The notes under the pieces were generated by a model, which saw nothing but the letters and a program-made list of their open reading frames with translations, made no database searches and was not told where the DNA came from. A DNA stretch of 64,000 bases from Clostridium cadaveris (lineage in GTDB: Bacteria > Bacillota > Clostridia > Clostridiales > Clostridiaceae): contig NZ_CP076620.1 of the NCBI RefSeq assembly GCF_020911725.1, positions 3,337,001 to 3,401,000 of the forward strand, read 5' to 3'. Both the position numbers and the translations under genes were made by a program. This document shows positions 26,136 through 34,274 of this stretch, one piece after another; position 1 is the stretch's first letter, and every line of letters begins with the position of its first letter.

Positions 26136-26147
26136 AGGAGGTTTAAT

Positions 26148-27251
26148 ATGAATGATGAATATTACATGTCTATAGCACTAGCTCTTGCAGAAAAGGGCTG
26201 TGGCTTAGTGAACCCTAACCCTATGGTAGGAGCTGTTATAGTAAAGGATGACCAAATTATAGGTCAAGGCTATCACGAAAAATTTGGCGGACTCCATGCT
26301 GAGCGTAACGCTATCAACAGTTGCACAACTTCTCCCATTGATTCTACCCTCTATGTAACATTAGAACCTTGCTGTCACTGGGGAAAAACGTCACCTTGTA
26401 CTGAAGCCATTATAAAAAGTGGTATAAAGAAGGTTGTAATAGGTTCTAAAGATCCTAACCCTCTAGTATCAGGTAAAGGCATTCAAATTCTCCAGGAAAA
26501 CAACATAGAGGTAAAAGAAAATATTTTAGAACCCCAATGCAACAAACTTAATCAAATATTTTTTCATTATATTTCAACAAAGAAACCATTTGTGGTGATG
26601 AAATACGCCATGACTATGGATGGTAAAATTGCCACCGTAACAGGTAAGTCTAAATGGATTACAAGTGATTTAGCGAGACTTAATGTCCATAAAGACCGTA
26701 GTAAATACTCCTCAATTATGGTTGGAGTAAATACAATCATTAATGATGATCCACTGCTTACTTGCAGAATAAGTAGTGGTATAAATCCTATAAGAATTAT
26801 TTGTGACACAAATCTTAGGACTCCCTTAGAATCGAAAGTAGTATCTACAGCAAAAGATACTCCAACATATATAGCTACCTGTTGCTATGACGAAGAAAAG
26901 CAAAAACCTTTTATTGATATGGGTTGTAACCTAATTCACATTAATAAAAAACATAATCATGTTGATCTAAATGAACTCATGATTAAACTTGGCTCTATGG
27001 GGGTAGATAGCGTTTTTCTAGAAGGCGGTAGTACTTTAAATTATTCTGCCATTGAATGTGGAATAGTAAATAAGATCCAAGCCTATATTGCTCCAAAGAT
27101 TTTTGGTGGCTCTACTGCTGCTACTCCATTAAGCGGCTCTGGAGTTAAAACTACTCAGGAGGCTTTCACCCTTAAAGATAGTAATATTACTATTCTAGGT
27201 GATGATATTCTTATAGAATGCGAGGTTTGTAATAGATGTTCACAGGAATAA
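26148..27251 (+). CDS. ribD: Bifunctional riboflavin deaminase/reductase
   Basis: A 367-residue two-domain enzyme for steps 2 and 3 of riboflavin synthesis. The N-terminal deaminase (about 1-145) has zinc ligands in HAERNAI and PCCHWGKTSPCTEAI. The C-terminal reductase (about 146-360) has VMKYAMTMDGKIAT, KWITSD and the Gly-rich FLEGGSTLNYSA. AGGAGG is 7 nt before the ATG at 26148; the frame stays open upstream through the terminator but lacks a sensible start. It overlaps ribE by 16 nt. Confidence 0.96.
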   Translation: MNDEYYMSIALALAEKGCGLVNPNPMVGAVIVKDDQIIGQGYHEKFGGLHAERNAINSCTTSPIDSTLYVTLEPCCHWGKTSPCTEAIIKSGIKKVVIGSKDPNPLVSGKGIQILQENNIEVKENILEPQCNKLNQIFFHYISTKKPFVVMKYAMTMDGKIATVTGKSKWITSDLARLNVHKDRSKYSSIMVGVNTIINDDPLLTCRISSGINPIRIICDTNLRTPLESKVVSTAKDTPTYIATCCYDEEKQKPFIDMGCNLIHINKKHNHVDLNELMIKLGSMGVDSVFLEGGSTLNYSAIECGIVNKIQAYIAPKIFGGSTAATPLSGSGVKTTQEAFTLKDSNITILGDDILIECEVCNRCSQE

Positions 27252-27868
27252 TTGAAGAAATTGGCACAGTAAAATCTGTTGTGAAAAGTTTGCATTCTTC
27301 TATTCTTACCATAGAAGGTAAGATAATTTTTAACGATTTGCACATAGGTGACAGTGTATCAGTAAACGGTGTATGTCTGACTGTTACTGGTTTCTCATCT
27401 AATACCTTCACAGCAGATGTTATGAATGAAACACTTTTCCGTTCATCTCTTGGTAATCTAAAGTCAGGCTCCTGTGTGAATTTAGAGAGAGCTCTTAAGG
27501 TAAACTCTCGCTTAGGTGGTCATATTGTATCTGGGCATATAGATGGCACAGGTGTTATTTCAAGAATACAGAAAGATGATAATTCAACTTTGTATACAAT
27601 AAAAACCTCTCCTAAGCTTATGAACTACATAATAGAAAAAGGTTCTATAGCTATAGATGGTATCAGTCTCACAGTATCAAAACTTAGTCTTAATGATTTT
27701 ACAGTGGGGGTAATACCACATACATCAAAAGAAACTATACTCTCTCAAAAGTCCGTTGGAGACACAGTCAACTTAGAAAATGACATCATAGGAAAATATA
27801 TAGAAAAGCTTATAACTATTGATAAAAGTAATATAACAAAAGATTTTTTAATTAAATTTGGATATTAA
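27236..27868 (+). CDS. ribE: Riboflavin synthase, alpha subunit
   Basis: A 210-residue trimeric enzyme that makes riboflavin from two molecules of 6,7-dimethyl-8-ribityllumazine. It has two lumazine-binding repeats: [10 protein letters not shown] with SVNGVCLTV (1-95), and [11 protein letters not shown] with [11 protein letters not shown] (96-190). The ATG lies inside the end of ribD, implying translational coupling. Confidence 0.96.
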   Translation: MFTGIIEEIGTVKSVVKSLHSSILTIEGKIIFNDLHIGDSVSVNGVCLTVTGFSSNTFTADVMNETLFRSSLGNLKSGSCVNLERALKVNSRLGGHIVSGHIDGTGVISRIQKDDNSTLYTIKTSPKLMNYIIEKGSIAIDGISLTVSKLSLNDFTVGVIPHTSKETILSQKSVGDTVNLENDIIGKYIEKLITIDKSNITKDFLIKFGY

Positions 27869-27879
27869 GGAGGATAAAT

Positions 27880-29079
27880 ATGTTTAAATACGATTCTATT
27901 GAAGATGCTCTAAAAGCTCTTAATAAAGGTGAAATTATTCTTGTTACAGATGATGAGAATAGAGAAAACGAAGGAGACTTTATCTGTGCCGCTGAATTTG
28001 CAACCACTGAAAATATAAATTTCATGGCAGTTCATGGTAAGGGTCTTATATGCATGCCTATGAGCCAAACCATTGCAGCAAAACTTCAATTTCCACAAAT
28101 GGTAACTAATAACACAGATAACCACTGTACAGCCTTCACCGTATCAATTGATCACATTGATACCACCACAGGAATCTCTGCAATGGAGCGTTCCATAACT
28201 GCAATGAAATGTGTCAGTCAAGATGCAAAGGCCGAGGACTTCAGAAGACCTGGCCACATGTTTCCTTTAGTTGCGAAAAACAATGGTGTTCTAGAGCGTA
28301 ACGGACACACTGAAGCTACTGTTGACCTTATGAGATTGGCTGGTTTAAAGGAATGTGGTTTATGTTGTGAGATCATGGCTCAAGATGGCACTATGATGCG
28401 AACCCCCGAGCTCATAAAAATAGCTAAAAAGCATAATTTGAAGTTCATCACCATAAAAGATCTTCAAAACTATAGAAAGACACATGATGTATTAGTTCAA
28501 AGAGTTGCTAAAACTAAAATGCCTACAAAATATGGTGATTTTACAGCCTATGGTTATATAAATAAGCTAAATGGTGAGCACCACGTAGCATTAGTTAAAG
28601 GTGATATCGGGGATGGCAAGGACATACTGTGTAGAGTACACTCCGAATGCTTAACAGGAGATGCTTTTGGCTCTATGCGCTGTGATTGTGGACAACAGTT
28701 TGCTTATGCTATGAAGCAGATAGAAAAAGAAGGACGTGGAGTTCTTCTATATATGCGTCAAGAAGGCAGAGGCATAGGACTAATAAACAAGCTAAAAGCT
28801 TATGAGCTTCAAGATAATGGTATGGATACTTTAGAAGCAAATATTGCCCTTGGCTTTGATGGTGATCTTCGCGAATATTATATAGGAGCTCAAATTTTAA
28901 AAGATTTAGGCGTTAAAACCTTGCGTTTACTCACCAACAATCCCCAAAAAGTTTATGAGCTTAACGATTTTGGTATAGAGATTATAAGCCGTGTACCTAT
29001 TCAGATGAATGCTACTTCTCAAGATTTGTTCTACTTAAAAACAAAACAAGAAAAAATGGGTCATATTTTAAATTATTAA
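27880..29079 (+). CDS. ribBA: Bifunctional DHBP synthase / GTP cyclohydrolase II
   Basis: A 399-residue fusion. RibB (about 1-200; [19 protein letters not shown] and HTEATVDL) makes the four-carbon precursor from ribulose 5-phosphate. RibA (about 205-399) opens GTP, with zinc cysteines in [17 protein letters not shown] and the motif RQEGRGIGL. Both active sites look intact. AAGGAGG precedes the ATG, 11 nt after ribE. Confidence 0.97.
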   Translation: MFKYDSIEDALKALNKGEIILVTDDENRENEGDFICAAEFATTENINFMAVHGKGLICMPMSQTIAAKLQFPQMVTNNTDNHCTAFTVSIDHIDTTTGISAMERSITAMKCVSQDAKAEDFRRPGHMFPLVAKNNGVLERNGHTEATVDLMRLAGLKECGLCCEIMAQDGTMMRTPELIKIAKKHNLKFITIKDLQNYRKTHDVLVQRVAKTKMPTKYGDFTAYGYINKLNGEHHVALVKGDIGDGKDILCRVHSECLTGDAFGSMRCDCGQQFAYAMKQIEKEGRGVLLYMRQEGRGIGLINKLKAYELQDNGMDTLEANIALGFDGDLREYYIGAQILKDLGVKTLRLLTNNPQKVYELNDFGIEIISRVPIQMNATSQDLFYLKTKQEKMGHILNY

Positions 29080-29099
29080 TTATAAAGGAGAGTATTATT

Positions 29100-29567
29100 A
29101 TGAAGATTTTTGAAGGAAATTTAATAGCAAAAGATTTAAAGATTGGTATAGTTGCTGCAAGGTTTAATGAATTTATAGTTTCTAAGCTTGTAGGTGGAGC
29201 ACTAGATGCCTTAAAACGTCATGATTTAGACGAAGAAAACATAGATATAGCCTGGGTTCCTGGTGCCTTTGAAATTCCACTTATAGCTTCAAAAATGGCC
29301 AAAAGTAAAAAGTACGACGCTGTAATATGTTTAGGTGCTGTCATTCGTGGCAATACAACTCATTATGATTATGCGTGTAGCGAGGTATCTAAGGGTATCG
29401 CCACTGTTGCCCTAAAAAGTGACATACCTGTTATGTTTGGTGTACTTACTACCGAAAACATAGAACAAGCTATTGAACGCGCTGGTACCAAAGCAGGAAA
29501 TAAGGGTTTTGATTGTGCTGTTTCAGCAATAGAAATGGTAAATCTCATACATAAAATAGAAGAATAG
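29100..29567 (+). CDS. ribH: 6,7-dimethyl-8-ribityllumazine synthase
   Basis: A 155-residue enzyme that joins the RibB product with the pyrimidine from RibA/RibD; it forms pentamers or 60-mers. Diagnostic sequences are [22 protein letters not shown] and [29 protein letters not shown] precedes the ATG. It is the last gene of the riboswitch-controlled operon and is followed by a terminator. Confidence 0.97.
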   Translation: MKIFEGNLIAKDLKIGIVAARFNEFIVSKLVGGALDALKRHDLDEENIDIAWVPGAFEIPLIASKMAKSKKYDAVICLGAVIRGNTTHYDYACSEVSKGIATVALKSDIPVMFGVLTTENIEQAIERAGTKAGNKGFDCAVSAIEMVNLIHKIEE

Positions 29568-29594
29568 AATCTCTTTTTATACTACATTAATAAA

Positions 29595-29634
29595 AAAGGA
29601 TAGATATGAAAACTCATTTCTATCCTTTATATAT
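29595..29634 (+). terminator. Terminator of the riboflavin operon
   Basis: Stem AAAGGATAGA/TCTATCCTTT (29595-29604 with 29619-29628), 14-nt loop, T/A-rich tail. It could also work for the convergent small gene. Confidence 0.8.
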
Positions 29635-29642
29635 ATTCCGTT

Positions 29643-29822
29643 CTATCTGAGGCCTATTATTCCTCCAATTATTATGCCAAGTGTCCCCCCTATTGTCATT
29701 CCCAACATAACATTATTCATCAAAGCACCCAAAACAATTCCTACTCCTGATCCAAAAGCAATTCCCATGGCAACTTCTTTTGTATTATCTTTTTTTACTC
29801 TTACATCACTGTGTTTCTTCAT
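29643..29822 (-). CDS. Small glycine-zipper membrane protein (59 aa)
   Basis: A 59-residue reading frame with a good ribosome site (GAGGGAG, 5 nt before the ATG at 29822) and a stop at 29643-29645. Residues 1-16 are basic and polar. Residues 17-58 form two hydrophobic stretches with regularly spaced glycines (MGIAFGSGVGIVLGAL and GMTIGGTLGIIIGGIIG), a glycine-zipper pattern that favours helix packing or oligomer formation in the membrane. I do not recognise the family. It stands between ribH and an ABC exporter, in the same direction as the exporter. Confidence 0.65.
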   Translation of the reverse strand: MKKHSDVRVKKDNTKEVAMGIAFGSGVGIVLGALMNNVMLGMTIGGTLGIIIGGIIGLR

Positions 29823-29909
29823 ACAATCTCCCTCTTAAAATTACTTCTTTATATATTAGACGTTTGAAACACTAAAAATACATCGTAATTTTCTTTATTT
29901 AAGAATTTC

Positions 29910-31571
29910 TTAAGAAAGATTCTGATAAACTATCTCTCCTTTTGTCATTATGTATTTCAAGGAGAATATGATAAGCAAAGCTAATATTACAAACTCAAGT
30001 ATAAACATTTGCATAAACGACCATGACAAATTAAATACTAAAATGCCATTCAATACTGCTATTATCATTGCCCCAAACATGGCTATCATGGAAGTAAAGT
30101 TCTGCTTAACTGCAGCAGCCTCATTATCCCAATTTAGCTTAGGCTTCTTTAAATCCAGCATTATTCCTAAAAGATTTGATGCAATTATAACCATTAAACT
30201 TAATATCACAGCTAAAATCACAAAACTTATAGGCGCTTTCATAACTATTCCTAAAACTATCAAAAATACTATATTGATTAAATCAAATATCATTCCAACT
30301 GAAGCCTTTGCAATAAGCTGCTGAGAGTATGACATTGGAATATACTTTGTAAAAAATAAATTTTTTCCCTCTCTAGAGATTGCGGTGCATGCTATCATAT
30401 TTGTATTGCATATGAAAATCATCACGCTTACAATCATCCCAATTATAATACCTTGAATTTCACTATTAAATATTATATTAGTGCTTTCTCCAATTAAGCC
30501 GAATATATCAGGCTGAGTGATTAAAGGTATTATAAAGAAAAGAGGCCATATAAAGTTCATAATCACACAGTTTAAAAAGTATATTGGAGTTCTTACAAGC
30601 ATTCTTATTTCTTTTAAAATATATGCTTTCATAGGTGATGTTGAATTTGTTGACTTTGAAAGCTGCTCTTCACTAAGCTTTTCCCTTTTCGAAAAAGTTT
30701 CTGATGCTCCCAGTGCCCCTTTAAAGTAAATCTTATTTCCTATAAAAAAGAATATAGCTATAGCTGCTCCTGTTATTGTTAGAAATACAGCCAAATTTCC
30801 AAGTATATTTAAAGGATCCTTTGCCACCATAGCTTCTGCCGCAAACTTGCTTGTTGGGAATATAGCTGTAACTATTGAAACCATTGAATTATTTCCACTA
30901 ACAATTTTTTCTATAACATCAGCTTCCGTGACCATCATGCTTTCCATCTTTTGCATCAACATGCTGAAGCCTAATCCCATTCCTATTGCAACTATAGCTC
31001 CAATAGTTTTAAGTAAATCCTTATGCTTTCCTAAATTAGTGAAAGTCATGACTATCATATTTATAATGCATGCTAATACTAAAGGAAGTACAGGAAGTAA
31101 TAGCAAAACTACTATCATTACAATCCAATACATAACTGGGGCATTAGATTTTACACCATATACTCCTAATGGCAAAAGAAGTATCATTAGTTCTGTTATA
31201 TATTCATATACTAAAACTGTACTAAATTTTGCTCCTAAAATTTCAAATGGCTTCAATGGAAGTGGTAAAAGGTATTCTATGTCCCTTGAAAAGTATAATG
31301 TTGCCATTGCATAGACTATACCAAAAATAAAAGTCATAACACTTGCCATTGACACCAAAAGACCTATAATCACACCTTCCTGCCCAATTTGAGAAGCTGT
31401 ATCATATAACTCAGAAATCATCATAGCAAACGGGAATCCTAAAGCAAACACCATAATTATAACCATAAGTGCCATAAACAGCATAGGAGGTATCTTTTTC
31501 TTTCCTATTGAAATTTCTTCTTCTCCTGTGGTTTTTAAAAATACTTTTATAAGTGATATCATCTTACTCAT
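29910..31571 (-). CDS. ABC exporter permease, ABC-2-like
   Basis: A 553-residue protein with about 12-14 hydrophobic segments and no ATPase domain. The central loop (about 290-310, GASETFSKREKLSEEQLSK) divides two halves. Such large permeases pair with one ATPase to export peptides or other small molecules; the substrate is unknown. It starts 8 nt inside the end of the ATPase gene. Similar two-gene exporters are common and uncharacterised in clostridia. Confidence 0.85.
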   Translation of the reverse strand: MSKMISLIKVFLKTTGEEEISIGKKKIPPMLFMALMVIIMVFALGFPFAMMISELYDTASQIGQEGVIIGLLVSMASVMTFIFGIVYAMATLYFSRDIEYLLPLPLKPFEILGAKFSTVLVYEYITELMILLLPLGVYGVKSNAPVMYWIVMIVVLLLLPVLPLVLACIINMIVMTFTNLGKHKDLLKTIGAIVAIGMGLGFSMLMQKMESMMVTEADVIEKIVSGNNSMVSIVTAIFPTSKFAAEAMVAKDPLNILGNLAVFLTITGAAIAIFFFIGNKIYFKGALGASETFSKREKLSEEQLSKSTNSTSPMKAYILKEIRMLVRTPIYFLNCVIMNFIWPLFFIIPLITQPDIFGLIGESTNIIFNSEIQGIIIGMIVSVMIFICNTNMIACTAISREGKNLFFTKYIPMSYSQQLIAKASVGMIFDLINIVFLIVLGIVMKAPISFVILAVILSLMVIIASNLLGIMLDLKKPKLNWDNEAAAVKQNFTSMIAMFGAMIIAVLNGILVFNLSWSFMQMFILEFVILALLIIFSLKYIMTKGEIVYQNLS

Positions 31572-32289
31572 TGCTTGTCATCTCCAAGAACATATTTTCT
31601 AGAGATTGATTCTCTTTGAAATGATTCTTCATCTCCTCTAAAGTTCCACAGAATAAGATTTTACCTTTATTTATTATAGCTACCCTATCACACACCTTTT
31701 CTGCAACTTCGAGAACATGTGTAGAGAAAAACACAGTATTTCCATTATCAGCATGCTCCCTCATCATTTCTTTCAATAAGAAAGATGATTTAGGATCTAG
31801 TCCTGTCATAGGCTCATCCAATATCCATACATTAGGATTATGAAGAAGTGCTCCAATAAGAACTATTTTCTGCCTCATACCATGAGAATAGCTTTGAATT
31901 TTATCCTTAAGTGCATTATCCATATCAAATCTCTTTGCTAAATCCCTAATTCTCTCTTTTCTTGTTTTAGAGTTTACTTCATATATATCAGCCATAAAGT
32001 TTAAATATTCTATTCCTTTTAATCTCAAAAACATATCAGGACTATCTGGCACATATCCAAACTCCTTCTTAGTTTCTAAAGGGTTCTCCTTTGTATCAAT
32101 TCCATTTATTTTTATAACACCACTGTCTTGGGATGCTATGCCAGTAATCATTTTTATAGTTGTAGTCTTTCCTGCACCATTGGGCCCTAAGAAACCAAAA
32201 ATTTCTCCGTCTCTTATTTCTAAACTTAAATCGTCTACTGCCTTGTAAGTTCCATTATAGCTTTTAGTAACATTATTTAATTCTATCAT
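31564..32289 (-). CDS. ABC exporter ATP-binding protein
   Basis: A 241-residue ABC ATPase. Walker A GPNGAGKTTT (about 36-45), signature SHGMRQK (about 136-142), Walker B VWILDEP and the switch His in FFSTHVLEVAE. The subtype (IFGFLGPNGAGKTT, TGLDP) is the ABC-2 exporter class. An ORF opens 18 nt upstream, but AGGGGG lies 9 nt before the ATG at 32289. It overlaps the permease gene by 8 nt. Confidence 0.93.
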   Translation of the reverse strand: MIELNNVTKSYNGTYKAVDDLSLEIRDGEIFGFLGPNGAGKTTTIKMITGIASQDSGVIKINGIDTKENPLETKKEFGYVPDSPDMFLRLKGIEYLNFMADIYEVNSKTRKERIRDLAKRFDMDNALKDKIQSYSHGMRQKIVLIGALLHNPNVWILDEPMTGLDPKSSFLLKEMMREHADNGNTVFFSTHVLEVAEKVCDRVAIINKGKILFCGTLEEMKNHFKENQSLENMFLEMTSNE

Positions 32290-32465
32290 TGCTACTAGCC
32301 CCCTCATTTTAGTTAATTATAGTATAATTTTACAACTTATTATTAAAAATATAAATTAAATATTTCTTAATTGTTAATTTATATTGAACTTATTATAATA
32401 TAAATCCTCTTCATAATCAAGTATATTTTATCATAAAAAGAGTTATTTTATACTGTTTATCTAAA

Positions 32466-32990
32466 TCATAAATTAACTAAAGTTACAGCCATTAATATAG
32501 CAACAATATCTGCAGTTATTGCCGCCAAAAGAGTATGTCTTATCTTTTTCACCTTTACTGAGCCATAATAAACTGTAAGTGTATAGAATATTGTTTCTGT
32601 AGAACCCATTATTATTGATGCTATAAGTCCTATAACAGTATCAGGACCATACTGCTTTATTATATCTGTAAAAATCCCAAGAGCTCCGCTTCCTGATAGT
32701 GGCTTTATCAAAATAAGTGGCATAACTTCTGGAGGAATTCCCATTCTATAAACTAAAGGATTCAAAAAATTTATGAGATATTCAAGCATTTTAGAGTCTC
32801 TAAAAATTCTTATTCCTATAAGGATTGCAAGAAGTGATGGAAATATTTTCACGCATATCTTTATCCCATCCTTTGCTCCTTCTACAAAAACTTCATATAC
32901 CTTAACCTTTTTTATGATTCCATAAACTACTATGAAAACTATTATTAGTGGTATTATGGATGACAATAAATATTGAAATATATCTTTCAT
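32466..32990 (-). CDS. spmB: Spore maturation protein B
   Basis: A 174-residue membrane protein of the nucleoside-recognition (Gate) fold with about four helices. Characteristic sequence: KPLSGSGALGIFTDIIKQYGPD and GSTETIFYTLTVYYG. SpmB and SpmA are needed for proper spore core dehydration and heat resistance. AGGAGG precedes the ATG, 11 nt after spmA. It shows that the organism forms endospores. Confidence 0.96.
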   Translation of the reverse strand: MKDIFQYLLSSIIPLIIVFIVVYGIIKKVKVYEVFVEGAKDGIKICVKIFPSLLAILIGIRIFRDSKMLEYLINFLNPLVYRMGIPPEVMPLILIKPLSGSGALGIFTDIIKQYGPDTVIGLIASIIMGSTETIFYTLTVYYGSVKVKKIRHTLLAAITADIVAILMAVTLVNL

Positions 32991-33001
32991 ATTCTTCCCT
33001 C

Positions 33002-33577
33002 CTAAAAGTGCCTTTCCATTACTTTACAAGCCACAATCCCCACTAAAGCAGCTGTCCCCGTAGCAATCATTGCAGGTATTATTATTATGCCTGGAGCATT
33101 AGACCCTTGAGCTGCTCTAAGAGATATAACTGTTGATGGCACAAGTTGTATACATGCAGCATTAAGCACAAGGAACAAAATCATATCATCACTTGCTTCT
33201 CCCTTTTTAGGATTTATCCTATCCATCTCTTCCATAGCTTTTATTCCAAAGGGGGTAGCCGCATTTGAAAGCCCCATCATATTTGCAGTTAGATTCATAA
33301 CAATAGCTCCTAAAGCTTTAGAATCTTTTGCTGCATCTTTAAATATGAGTTTTAAAAAAGGCTTAAGTACATTTGCTAGTTTGTCCATAAGACCGCTTTT
33401 CTCTGCAATCTTCATAACCCCGCACCACATACACATAAGTCCTATCATCCCAAAAATCAATTCCACCGTAGAAGTAGCAGCCCCTACTATTCCTTCCGAA
33501 AGCGCTTGTCCTTGTCCTGTGAAAATGCCGAATATTACTCCGATAAGAATCATAAAAAACCATATGTAATTTATCAT
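33002..33577 (-). CDS. spmA: Spore maturation protein A
   Basis: A 191-residue Gate-domain membrane protein, partner of SpmB. Recognisable parts are MGLSNAATPFGIKAMEEM, NAACIQLVPSTVISLRAAQGS and the N-terminal YIWFFMILIGVIFGIFTG. AGGAGG is 9 nt before the ATG. It is the first gene of spmA-spmB and is divergent from the small gene at 33708. Confidence 0.96.
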   Translation of the reverse strand: MINYIWFFMILIGVIFGIFTGQGQALSEGIVGAATSTVELIFGMIGLMCMWCGVMKIAEKSGLMDKLANVLKPFLKLIFKDAAKDSKALGAIVMNLTANMMGLSNAATPFGIKAMEEMDRINPKKGEASDDMILFLVLNAACIQLVPSTVISLRAAQGSNAPGIIIIPAMIATGTAALVGIVACKVMERHF

Positions 33578-33707
33578 ATTACATCCTCCTAAATCATTTA
33601 TTCTTTAAATAATATGATGAAGGTTTTAAACTTATTAAGGTTGCATTTAAATTAATACAGTGCTACCATATTAAATATGGTTTTATCCCATAATTTTGGA
33701 GGTTTAT

Positions 33708-33959
33708 ATGGCACTAATGACAATAAACGATATAATGGAATTTATCGAAAGTGAGTATAATATAATAAATAGCACTCCCTGTGAGATTTGCAGTGGAAGC
33801 TTTATAGCTGAAAAGAAACTGTTAGCACTTATAGATGATGTGCCATTTGATGTTTGTAACTGTACATGTGAATATTGTGGTCATAAGAGGAGTTTTTCAT
33901 TTACAGCACCTTTTATACCATCTTTAGATAATGAAGAACTAAAAAACAGATTAAATTAA
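33708..33959 (+). CDS. Small cysteine-rich (zinc-ribbon-like) protein, unknown
   Basis: An 83-residue protein with cysteines in CEIC (near residue 21) and CNCTCEYC (near 46-53), spaced as in a zinc ribbon. No other motif is visible. GGAGG is 7 nt before the ATG at 33708. A 17-bp palindrome ACCATATT-A-AATATGGT lies 27 nt upstream (33665-33681). It is followed after 13 nt by another small gene, so the two probably form an operon. Function unknown; the spmA divergence hints at, but does not prove, sporulation expression. Confidence 0.75.
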   Translation: MALMTINDIMEFIESEYNIINSTPCEICSGSFIAEKKLLALIDDVPFDVCNCTCEYCGHKRSFSFTAPFIPSLDNEELKNRLN

Positions 33960-33972
33960 AGGAGAAATACAT

Positions 33973-34158
33973 ATGAATGAAAACTCTTTAAAACTCGCTC
34001 AAAGGGAAGTAGACGAAGCTTTAGAAGCTATCAAAGCTATGGAGGATGGTTTAGATAATGAATCTCTATGCAAAGACACAGTAAAAAAGAACTTCATGCT
34101 TCTTTCTTCAAAAGTTGAGCATCTAGAGGAATTATTAAAACAAGAAGGTATTCTATAG
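33973..34158 (+). CDS. Small helical protein, unknown function
   Basis: A 61-residue protein rich in Leu, Glu and Lys with heptad-like spacing (LAQREVDEALEAIKAMEDG and LLSSKVEHLEELLKQEG), likely a short coiled coil or two-helix hairpin. AAAGGAG precedes the ATG. It is co-directional with and close to the Cys-rich protein. I do not recognise the family. Confidence 0.7.
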   Translation: MNENSLKLAQREVDEALEAIKAMEDGLDNESLCKDTVKKNFMLLSSKVEHLEELLKQEGIL

Positions 34159-34231
34159 ATTTCTATCTTAAGGTTAGAAATCAGTTTATATTTTCAAATA
34201 TATTCTAAACTATAATGTTAGATGAATTAAA

Positions 34232-34274
34232 AAAACAAGTCACCACAAAGTATTTCTTTGTAGTGACTTGTTTT
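34232..34274 (-). terminator. Terminator of the bceAB-type operon
   Basis: A 17-bp stem (AACAAGTCACYACAAAG paired with its complement, one G-U on the minus strand; 34234-34250 with 34256-34272) and a 5-nt loop, with T on both sides. It sits directly at the 3' end of the permease gene and may also stop the small-gene operon from the other side. Confidence 0.88.

Noticed and set aside
30847-31314. Long + strand frame opposite the ABC permease
   Set aside because: Antisense of a membrane-protein gene with no ribosome site; a shadow frame.
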